Shown: piece after piece, positions 54,681-64,000 of the stretch | How the letters are laid out: every line of letters begins with the position of its first letter | How positions within the stretch are numbered: the first letter of the stretch is position 1 | Assembly: GCA_009760855.2 (NCBI GenBank) | Contig: WPIO01000102.1 | Location: 1,240,001-1,304,000 of the forward strand | From: Cristatella mucedo | Lineage: Eukaryota > Bryozoa > Phylactolaemata > Cristatellidae | DNA length: 64,000 bases | Reading direction: 5' to 3' | Made by a program: the position numbers and the translations under genes | The notes under the pieces: generated by a model | The model's database searches: none | The model's input: the letters and a program-made list of their open reading frames with translations, nothing else | Told to the model about the DNA's origin: nothing

Positions 54681-54756
54681 GCCGGATTAGCTTAGTTGGT
54701 AGAGCAATTGATTTGTAATCAATAGGTCGTTGGTTCGAATCCGACATCCGGCACCA
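54681..54756 (+). tRNA. tRNA-Thr (anticodon UGU)
   Basis: GCCGGAT pairs with ATCCGGC, followed by ACCA. The anticodon arm TTGAT/ATCAA holds TTTGTAA, giving anticodon UGU. The T arm carries GTTCGAATC. The yajC gene starts 25 bp after it, so they are likely to share a transcript. Confidence 0.97.
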
Positions 54757-54781
54757 CTGGCGTTTTTAATATGTCATATTT

Positions 54782-55159
54782 ATGATCTTGCGTTTTGCAT
54801 CTTTTATGTTGTTATCTTTGTTTGGCTTGGCCAATGCGGAAGAGGCCATTCCAGCTCAGCCTAGTGCCATAATGAATATGGTTCCATTTGCTGTTGTTGT
54901 GATAATATTTTACTTTTTCATGATTCGTCCGCAGCAAAAAAAATATAAAGAAACAGCAGCAATGCTTGCTGCAATTAAAGTTGGCGATAAAGTTTCTACA
55001 ACTTCTGGTATAATAGGGGTAATTTCATCAATTGATGAGTCAAAAGGAGTGGTTACTCTAAAGGCAAATGATTCTGTTGAGCTTTTAATGTATAAAAGCA
55101 ACATTATTAAAACCATTACAGATGAAAAACTTGTTTCAGTTGAAAAAATAAAAAAATAA
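54782..55159 (+). CDS. yajC: Preprotein translocase subunit YajC
   Basis: Small inner-membrane partner of SecDF in protein export. The 125 residues have a cleavable-looking N-terminal segment ending in LANAEEA, a membrane helix (VPFAVVVIIFYFFMI), then the family motif RPQQKKYKE and KVGDKVSTTSGIIGVISSI. secD/secF do not follow; an alpha/beta hydrolase gene does, 8 bp downstream. Confidence 0.96.
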   Translation: MILRFASFMLLSLFGLANAEEAIPAQPSAIMNMVPFAVVVIIFYFFMIRPQQKKYKETAAMLAAIKVGDKVSTTSGIIGVISSIDESKGVVTLKANDSVELLMYKSNIIKTITDEKLVSVEKIKK

Positions 55160-55167
55160 CACTACTT

Positions 55168-55881
55168 ATGCCAGAAATTTCCTTTTCCGGACCGGTTGGC
55201 AGAATTGAGGCTCGCTACCATCAAAGCAACTCCAAATCCGCTCCAGTTGCTTTAGTTTTGCATCCAGACCCAAAGGCCGATGGCACAATGAATAACAGGG
55301 CAACCTATCATCTTTTTAGATCTTTTGTGGATGCTGATTTTAGTGTTTTGAGATTCAATTTTCCTGGAGTTGGCAAGTCAGAGGGTAAAATTGGCGCTGG
55401 GCATGATTTTATTGCCGCATCCGCTGCAATGGATTGGCTTCAGCATAAAAATCCAGAAGCTTCTCATTTTTGGGTTGCTGGATTTTCATTTGGTTCTTTC
55501 ATTGGTATGCAGCTTGCAACCCGCAGGCCAGAGGTGGAAAATTTTATCTTAGCAGCGCCTCCCGTAAAGAAATATGATTTTTCCTTTTCAATTCCCTGTC
55601 CAGTATCTGGATTGGTTGTTCAGGGGGAGAAGGATCAAATCGCACTTACGGAAGATGTAACAAAGTATGTTGATGAGTGGCGTCAGCAAAAAAACTATAT
55701 AGTTTCATATGAAATAATTCCCGATGCGGATCATTTTTTCACAGATCATATAGAGCAATTTGATCTGTCATGTGCCGATTATATTAATACTAGTTTAGCA
55801 ATTAGAGTTGTAAAGCCAGTTAAGAAGAAACGTCGTAGAAGAAAAAAGCGTGACGAATCATATGTCGATGGAGATGATTAG
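55168..55881 (+). CDS. Alpha/beta hydrolase with basic tail
   Basis: A 237-residue protein of the group of small alpha/beta hydrolases common in alphaproteobacteria: VALVLHPDPKADGTMNN, FNFPGVGKSEG, the nucleophile elbow AGFSFGSF with Ser, QGEKDQIAL with the acid, and PDADHFFTDH with the histidine. The C-terminal 25 residues are very basic (KPVKKKRRRRKKRDE), perhaps for nucleic acid or membrane contact. Substrate unknown. It is coupled to yajC by an 8-bp gap. Confidence 0.9.
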   Translation: MPEISFSGPVGRIEARYHQSNSKSAPVALVLHPDPKADGTMNNRATYHLFRSFVDADFSVLRFNFPGVGKSEGKIGAGHDFIAASAAMDWLQHKNPEASHFWVAGFSFGSFIGMQLATRRPEVENFILAAPPVKKYDFSFSIPCPVSGLVVQGEKDQIALTEDVTKYVDEWRQQKNYIVSYEIIPDADHFFTDHIEQFDLSCADYINTSLAIRVVKPVKKKRRRRKKRDESYVDGDD

Positions 55882-56458
55882 CAGACTATTTTATAATTAT
55901 TTATCTATCTTGCAATTTTCTGCGGCGGTAATTCTTTCTGGCTTGTGATGTTAATTTTTCATTCATTCTATTTGCATTGCCCCTTACAGCTGAATATGTG
56001 AACTTGACATTGCTTGTATTATTGCGGTTGGATTTAATGATAAATTATTAAAAATTACTGCTAAAAATTCTTTGATGATCTTCATTGGCTTGTTAAAATT
56101 TTTACTCTTAGATTTGCGATGGATTTTTGGCGTTCGGTGCGGTGCAAATTTTCCTGCAAATGCTAGAAAGATCTGCAGAATTTGGTGATTAGTCTATTTG
56201 TGCGGAGGTGGTTTTTTATTTTGCGTTAGAAATAAATAATGAAGGTAATTTTTCGAATATAATTTTGTGTGATTTGGATGATAATTGCATTATATCTCGT
56301 TGTGTTGTGATTTTATTTATAGCTTTGGTGTTTTTGTCTGTTAATTTTGCTGTAAATAGCAATATAATCCATAGAATCATGAGCTAATTATTACGCATTT
56401 GTATTTTGCTGTAATTTTTTTGTAATTTACTCCGTTTTAACAAAGAAAAATTCTCAAA
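55882..56458. other. Convergent intergenic region, nothing found
   Basis: 577 bp of AT-rich sequence between a plus-strand hydrolase gene and the 3' end of recO. No open frame with family resemblance, RNA gene or clear terminator. Confidence 0.55.
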
Positions 56459-57229
56459 CTATGTTGCGTTTTTATTTTTTGCCCTGTGTTTTTTGAGGCA
56501 AAAATAAAGCAAATCAACAATCAAACTCACCTTCTTATGGTGGTGTTTAATTTTATTTAAAGCTGTGGCTATTATTTTAATTCCATATTCAAGTAACTGT
56601 CCGTCTTGCTCTTTTTCTCGATCCAGTAAGAAAAATTCTGGAAGAGGTAGCATTAAATTGCGATAAGGCTCTGCCGCCTTGCTGCTCACCGCAGCAAGAG
56701 ATTTTGGGGATATAAAAGTAAGATCTTGTTTGTTTGTAGACTTTGTGGCAACGCAGCAACCAAGATCGAATCCATAGCCAGCCAGCGAGAGTATTTTTTT
56801 TGCTATCAAAATAATTTTACATAAATTGTGCTTTAAGTTTTCATTTTCAGCGATTGATGAAATTGTCTTATGAAGTAATGCAAATATTGCTTCCTGATCT
56901 TCGGTTGGTTGTTGAGAGCCGTCTAGCAGTAATTCTGTTAAGTTGCACAAAAGGTTAATTTGAGATATTTTTTCAATACTTTCCATGGCAATAAAGCCAT
57001 AGTTTTTTATTGGTACCACACTTGCAGATCCCAGAACACCTTCTTTTTTATAGTGGCTTAATTTTAAAAAATTACCACAAGAAACTACGTTAGTTCTGCC
57101 TTTTGCGGTCATGGATCTTTTTATTAATGCAGAAATTATTTCACCATCGACGGAAATAAATTTTGCTATAACATCACTTTCTCCATATTTAAAAGATGAA
57201 AGAACTATGACTTCTTTTTCTATTTTCAC
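56459..57229 (-). CDS. recO: DNA repair protein RecO
   Basis: RecO loads RecA at gaps together with RecR. The 256 residues begin with the OB fold (KEVIVLSSFKYGESDVIAKFISVDGEIISAL) and continue with a helical domain and FDLGCCVATKSTNKQDLTFISPKSLAAVS, the usual zinc-finger region in degenerate form. The start is GTG at 57227-57229, 6 bp after the gyrB stop, so both are in one transcript. Confidence 0.9.
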   Translation of the reverse strand: MKIEKEVIVLSSFKYGESDVIAKFISVDGEIISALIKRSMTAKGRTNVVSCGNFLKLSHYKKEGVLGSASVVPIKNYGFIAMESIEKISQINLLCNLTELLLDGSQQPTEDQEAIFALLHKTISSIAENENLKHNLCKIILIAKKILSLAGYGFDLGCCVATKSTNKQDLTFISPKSLAAVSSKAAEPYRNLMLPLPEFFLLDREKEQDGQLLEYGIKIIATALNKIKHHHKKVSLIVDLLYFCLKKHRAKNKNAT

Positions 57230-57235
57230 TTTGTG

Positions 57236-59779
<2,544 letters not shown>

Positions 59780-59890
59780 TTAAATTTATTTCGCGCATTA
59801 GTAAGATATTTCTAAAAAAATCACCAAAAAAACAATGATTTTTCACTACGCATTATAGTTTAGTTTTAAAATGCAAGATCATTGTTTGCA

Positions 59891-60517
59891 TTAATGAGAG
59901 AACATGTCGCCCTCAAAGCCCATTATGTCAGCTTTGCAAATGTTGTTTAGAAATGAAAAATATTCCAGAACTATATCCATTCTGCCGTTATTGATTAGCA
60001 TTTGTTTGAGTTTCGATCTTATTTTATGGAGATAGATGACGTCGTTTTTTGCATACAAAATCTGAGATTCTGTTAGCTCGGCCGCTCCCCAATTGCTGGA
60101 TTGTTGTTCTTTTTTCATTTCAACTCCAAGAAGTTCGTATGCTATGGTTTTTAGACCATGATGATCTGTGTAGGTTCTTGAAAATTTGGATGCTATTTTA
60201 GTGCAGAAGATGTTGTTGATGCTTGAAATTTGCAGATATTTACACATAATCGCAACATCAAATCTGGCATAGTGAAATATTTTTTGCTTAGAGCTTTCTG
60301 TAAGAAGTTTTTTTAGATTTATAGCTTCCTCGTAGTTGTATTTGCCTTCAGGAAAGTGAATCATTACAACCTGTCCATCGGAATCGCATATTTGCACCAA
60401 ACACAGACGATCTCTGTTTAGCTTAAGACCCATTGCCTCTGTATCTATGGCGATATCTCCAGCAAGATTAATTTCTTCCGGTAGATCGTTGATGTAAACT
60501 TTTGGCTTTGATGACAT
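59891..60517 (-). CDS. Short RNase D-like 3'-5' exonuclease
   Basis: A DEDDy exonuclease of about 208 residues from the ATG at 60515-60517: exo I in AIDTEAMGL, exo II in FHYARFDVAIM, exo III in YAKNDVIYLHKI, plus TKIASKFSRTYTDHHGLKTIAYELLG. No HRDC domain follows, so it is of the short alphaproteobacterial RNase D type. The frame extends upstream to 60559, but that part would run through a terminator-like hairpin, so I prefer the later ATG. It would trim tRNA or other structured RNA 3' ends. Confidence 0.9.
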   Translation of the reverse strand: MSSKPKVYINDLPEEINLAGDIAIDTEAMGLKLNRDRLCLVQICDSDGQVVMIHFPEGKYNYEEAINLKKLLTESSKQKIFHYARFDVAIMCKYLQISSINNIFCTKIASKFSRTYTDHHGLKTIAYELLGVEMKKEQQSSNWGAAELTESQILYAKNDVIYLHKIRSKLKQMLINNGRMDIVLEYFSFLNNICKADIMGFEGDMFSH

Positions 60518-60523
60518 ATTTAT

Positions 60524-60557
60524 AAAAAAAAGGGGCACAACATCAAGTGTTATGCCC
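60524..60557 (-). terminator. Terminator-like hairpin in the leader of the exonuclease gene
   Basis: On the minus strand GGGCATAACA and TGTTGTGCCC form a ten-pair stem with one U.G pair around a CTTGA loop, followed by C and eight T (60524-60531). It ends 7 bp before the chosen ATG. Upstream on that strand no gene exists for about 500 bp, so it may be an attenuator or end a small RNA. Confidence 0.75.
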
Positions 60558-60559
60558 AA

Positions 60560-61056
60560 ATAGCTTTAAAGGAGGTTAAAGGAAGTAGTTAAATGGACAT
60601 TTTTATAGTCAAGATTTTTTAATAAATTATTTTCAACAAACATGACCACGATTGATGGAGTGAGAATGTGTGTATTTCTGCATGAAAAAGCTGCACAGCC
60701 TGTTGATTTATTTTTAGCATATGCCGGCATTAACTGCAATTTAATATCAACTATACCGCCCTAGTCGTAACATCAATACTTGTTGTGAGTTTTTGCTGTA
60801 CGTTTTGTACGGCTGTAATCTATATCTACAAGCTCCAAATATATCGCGTATGTCGGCCGCACAGAATTCTATTATAAATATTGTTAAATATAGCACCTAT
60901 GTGTAAAAAACTTGACAATAAACTTCTTAACACAAGCTGGCGTTATACTTAACCCAGATTTTGATATCGTCGGCATTTAAGCCATTGGCGCAAGAAGGTG
61001 GCGGGGCGATGGTTAGTGTTTTTGATTTTTAAAAGATTATCAGTAAAAGTTATGTT
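60560..61056. other. Divergent intergenic region
   Basis: Contains a TTGACA at 60912-60917 and TATACT at 60944-60949, but the spacing (26 bp) is wrong for one promoter. No ORF or known RNA was identified. It must hold the start of the transcript carrying the leader hairpin of the exonuclease gene. Confidence 0.45.
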
Positions 61057-61899
61057 ATGAGTGAGGAAAATAATACGAAGCAAAGAAAGAAGATTCCAGA
61101 TGCCATAAAAAGAGCGTTGCTGGAGGAGACTGTTTACAGATGTGCTTCTTGCCTGTGCTCAATAGAGCATTATGAAAATGATGATAGGTTTACTCGTTTT
61201 GGTGAAATGGCTCACATAGAGCCGCACAGCAAAACGCAGGACGATTCATTTGAAAATCTAATTGTTTTGTGTCCAACTTGCCATACTAAGTTTGATAAGA
61301 ACAAGGACAAAGCAGAGTCCGAAAAGAGACTGCGAAGCTTAAAAAAACAATGGCTTGGTGTTAGCGGAAAATATTCCAAATTGGAAATTGACTGCCTGCT
61401 CGATCTTTATAATAAAGATCAGAGCGAATGGATTAGAGAGGTAAGCATTGACTATGCAACTTTTGCATCGCTGAAAGAATTTGAGGATGCGGTGATGGGT
61501 AATGACTTCGTTATGGCTGGAGGTATTTTCTACTTTAGCGATTCAAAAAAGGCAGAAAATTTTTTCAATTCTATCAGTAAATATAGCGATTCTTCACTCA
61601 GCAAATGCACAGAAGCGCTCAGCGTGAAAAGAATTCATACGCCCGCAGAAGAAACGGATGCAAGTGGAAACAAGATTAATAAATATGGCGTTTGTTTGGA
61701 TTTTGATGCTTTAATAATGCTTAAGCCCCTTACTTTTTTGTTTAGAAATATTTTAAATAATAAACTTATCCAACCATTACCCTTATCACACGTGACTTTA
61801 TATCTGAACAACTTTGCTTGGGAAACGGCAGCCCTTGCCTTAACAAAAAAAGGCTTTGAGTTTTGTGAAAAATTATCCAACCCGCCCCAAATGCCCTAA
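61057..61899 (+). CDS. HNH endonuclease-domain protein with unknown C-terminal domain
   Basis: The 280-residue protein has an HNH nuclease domain at about residues 15-80: C29-x2-C32 (RCASC), EMAHIEPHS with His53, ENLIVLCPTCHTKFD with Asn67, C72-x2-C75 and His76. The C-terminal 180 residues form an unrecognised domain with a polar start and a hydrophobic region at residues 215-245. Such N-terminal HNH fusions occur in defence and mobile-element proteins, where the second domain acts as sensor; that is inference. It stands alone between divergent noncoding regions. Confidence 0.8.
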   Translation: MSEENNTKQRKKIPDAIKRALLEETVYRCASCLCSIEHYENDDRFTRFGEMAHIEPHSKTQDDSFENLIVLCPTCHTKFDKNKDKAESEKRLRSLKKQWLGVSGKYSKLEIDCLLDLYNKDQSEWIREVSIDYATFASLKEFEDAVMGNDFVMAGGIFYFSDSKKAENFFNSISKYSDSSLSKCTEALSVKRIHTPAEETDASGNKINKYGVCLDFDALIMLKPLTFLFRNILNNKLIQPLPLSHVTLYLNNFAWETAALALTKKGFEFCEKLSNPPQMP

Positions 61900-61958
61900 A
61901 GCCAAATGCAGCCGCCCATTAAAAATCTGCCGTTCATTAAAAAGCCAAATGCAGCTGC
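61898..61958. repeat. Short direct repeat after the HNH gene
   Basis: AAAGCCAAATGCAGCCGC (61898-61915) recurs with one difference at 61941-61958. Confidence 0.6.
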
Positions 61959-63369
61959 ACACCAAGTGGAAAAATCAATATTTGTTTGAATATATTATAT
62001 CACATTAAACAATTAAGTGTCATTTTTAATACCTCACAAAACACATCGCTATGGAAGCATTTGCGTTGATTTTTGTCATATGATGATATCTGATGAATAT
62101 ATAGCTTGGGAGATTTTATTTTAGGCTTGTTTATTTTAATTGGAATGATGTGGTTTTTGTTCAAGAGGAAAAAAGCGCATTAGTGCTTATTTTTTATAAA
62201 TGCCTGAGATTGTATTGTAAGGGTATTTTTGGCAATGATGGTGTGGTTTTTCTGTCAGTTCGCACATCAGTGGTGAGATTTATTGTTGCAGTGGAAGTTG
62301 CATTAATATATTTTTAATGTTGATGGTGTGATGGTGTATTACATAGTATTTATCACAAAATTCTACAATTTATAGGTTGATTGTGCTGGTTATTATGATT
62401 GCATGATGCTTGAAGGTGCATTACAGATGGTGTTTTTTGGCAATGGTAGTGTGATTGCCATGTAGTATATATTGGTGTTTGAACCAAGATTATATAGAGT
62501 AAGAAAAAACAATCCCAAGCCCAGTAATGATTATTGTTTATAGATGCTGAAAGTTTTTATGTATGTTTATTTTTTTTGAAAAACATTCAAGTCAACAATC
62601 TTGATTTAAATCTACCAAAAGTTGTGCAAAACACCTCTCTATAGGTTAAAATTCCACCCAAAATACCATTCCATCACAATTAATTTCAAGATTTCATTCA
62701 AATATCTCTCTTGTTCTTTTTTTCTCTTTGATGTCCTTTTTTCTCTACTTATAATCATCATTCATCTACCGTTGCACCCATGGTGGTAACATTTCTCTCT
62801 CAAACCCTATTAAGCTCAGTTTATCGCGATAAAAGTACCGCATTAATCTACCAAAAGTTGTGCAAACCACCTCTCTAAAGTTAAAATTCCACCCAACAAC
62901 CACTCCACTACAATTCATTTCAAGATTGCATAAAGATCCCTTGTTCCTTTTCTGCTATCTGTCGTCATTTTTTCTCTACTGCGAGTCATTGCGTTTGGCG
63001 ACTATTTGGCATTAGCATTGCAGATTAAGCCACAATGTTGGTAGATTCTTACTCCCTTCAAGATTGCATAAAGATCCCTTGTTCTTTTTCTGCTATCTGT
63101 TGTCATTTTTTCTCTACTGCGAGTCATTGCGTTTGGCGACTATTTGGCATTAGCGTTGCAGATTCAAGCCATAATGTTGGTAGATTGTTTTTTCTCCACC
63201 GCCACTCAAACATCCGTCTATATATTATTAACAAATTATTAGCAAAAATATCTTGCATATTACAAACAAGCTTTAAGCCATGCCATTGTTTTTCCTTTCA
63301 TTTCCTCCTAATCTCATTGCAGATTTGTGTGGCGATTGGTGTAAATTTAAGTAATTTATTATAGTGTTT
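61959..63369. other. 1.4-kb gene-free region before fusA
   Basis: Apart from the repeat family, I find no RNA or protein gene. The plus-strand frame at 63035-63364 is translated repeat sequence and not credible. rpsL and rpsG, the usual upstream neighbours of fusA, are absent. Confidence 0.55.
62617..63186. repeat. Repeat family upstream of fusA
   Basis: CTACCAAAAGTTGTGCAAA and the roughly 55 bp after it occur near 62617 and again near 62846. Within the second copy, 129 bp (62919-63047, from TTCAAGATTGCATAAAGATCC to TTGGTAGATT) are repeated in tandem at 63057-63186 with few differences. The repeats contain no conserved ORF and are pyrimidine-rich on the plus strand. Confidence 0.85.
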
Positions 63370-64000
63370 ATGGAATCCTATGCTTTAGATAAGTATCGTA
63401 ATATTGGTATCATGGCTCACATTGATGCAGGTAAAACCACAACTACAGAGAGAATTCTATACTACACAGGCAAGTCTCATAAAATTGGCGAAGTGCACGA
63501 AGGAGCGGCGACTATGGACTGGATGGAGCAGGAGCAGGAAAGGGGTATTACCATAACCTCAGCCGCCACTACTTGTTTTTGGCGCGACTGCAGAATAAAC
63601 ATTATCGATACTCCGGGGCACGTAGATTTTACCATTGAAGTAGAAAGATCATTGAGAGTTTTAGATGGAGCGGTTGCGGTTTTTGATGGAGTTGCCGGTG
63701 TGGAGCCGCAATCAGAAACTGTCTGGCATCAGGCCAATAAATACGAAGTACCAAGAATGTGCTTTGTTAACAAATTAGATAGAATGGGAGCAAATTTCTA
63801 TCGCTGTGTAGATATGATTATATCTCGTTTGGGAGCGCGTCCAATAGTAATTCAAATTCCAGATGGTCAAGCGGAGCAGTTCGCTGGGATTATCGATTTG
63901 ATAAAAATGCAGGCAGTATATTGGGATGGCGAAGCTCTTGGTGCTTCTTATGAATATAAGGAAATTCCATCCGCACAACTAGAAGATGCAAAGAAATGGC
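63370..64000 (+). CDS. fusA: Elongation factor G, 5' part (cut by window end)
   Basis: The ATG at 63370 opens the GTPase domain of EF-G, which moves tRNA and mRNA through the ribosome. Visible motifs are [24 protein letters not shown] (G1), [12 protein letters not shown] (switch I), [27 protein letters not shown] (G3) and [10 protein letters not shown] (G4). The first 210 codons are intact; the rest lies outside the window. Confidence 0.98.
   Translation, partial: MESYALDKYRNIGIMAHIDAGKTTTTERILYYTGKSHKIGEVHEGAATMDWMEQEQERGITITSAATTCFWRDCRINIIDTPGHVDFTIEVERSLRVLDGAVAVFDGVAGVEPQSETVWHQANKYEVPRMCFVNKLDRMGANFYRCVDMIISRLGARPIVIQIPDGQAEQFAGIIDLIKMQAVYWDGEALGASYEYKEIPSAQLEDAKKW

Noticed and set aside
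60700-61056. Signal recognition particle RNA, 6S RNA or RNase P RNA in the gap before the HNH gene
   Set aside because: The diagnostic motifs (for example GGAAGGAAGCA of SRP RNA) are absent on both strands.
63035-63364. ORF of 109 codons before fusA
   Set aside because: It is translated from the 129-bp noncoding repeat and has no family resemblance.

Overview
The window is AT-rich bacterial chromosome. Its core genes (sucA, nuoF, nuoL, an orphan sdhD, nrdB, gyrB-recO, argS, mlaE, comF, mraY, xseA, rpsO-rplM-rpsI-rpsJ, yajC, fusA) are of alphaproteobacterial type. The scattered respiratory genes and low GC suggest a Rickettsiales- or Holosporales-like, host-associated or epibiotic lineage. 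MraY, MlaE, a secretin and two large outer-membrane barrel proteins show a double-membrane cell that makes peptidoglycan. The lineage is inferred from gene content only; no rRNA gene is present.

Layout. 0.2-9.3 kb: tRNA-Leu, sucA, two membrane proteins of unknown function, a DsbA-like oxidoreductase divergent from comF, mlaE, and a repeat-bearing gene-poor stretch. 9.7-22.3 kb: a full-length MetE homologue that lacks key metal-binding residues, then xseA, mraY, an esterase, a prepilin peptidase, a secretin lipoprotein, an ABC exporter and four ribosomal protein genes. 22.4-34.7 kb: two related giant barrel proteins flanking a minus-strand block (nuoL-nrdB, nuoF, a small secreted protein). 35.3-38.9 kb: a very basic unknown protein, sdhD and argS.

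38.9-54.5 kb is an accessory island ending at tRNA-Ser. It starts with a broken DUF4236 gene. A cassette bounded by two identical 22-bp sequences with a 16-bp palindrome follows. This cassette carries an overlapping-gene operon: a stand-alone IS1595-like zinc-ribbon/HTH protein, a C5-cytosine methylase, a HpaII-family endonuclease, and a three-gene ABC-3C conflict module. Beside it lie an XRE-DUF167 pair, a lipoprotein and an HNH-like protein. Next comes a gene-free kilobase with four near-consensus promoters (TTGACA or TTGATA, exactly 17 bp, TATATA). Three of these drive diverged copies of what looks like the same structured RNA. The rest is a mobile replicon: an unknown protein, a SpoVG-like protein, a filamentous-phage-type Rep and two tandem serine recombinases. 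The ORF of the second recombinase reads into the tRNA-Ser gene.

54.5-64 kb returns to core genes (tRNA-Thr-yajC-hydrolase; recO, gyrB and an RNase D-like exonuclease on the minus strand; fusA cut by the window end), with an HNH protein and a repeat-rich 1.4-kb gap before fusA.

The strongest candidates for something undescribed are the four-promoter small-RNA locus (48.2-49.2 kb), the methylase-endonuclease-ABC-3C operon led by a domesticated transposase fragment, and the MetE homologue without its zinc cysteines. Start codons across the window almost never have a Shine-Dalgarno sequence.
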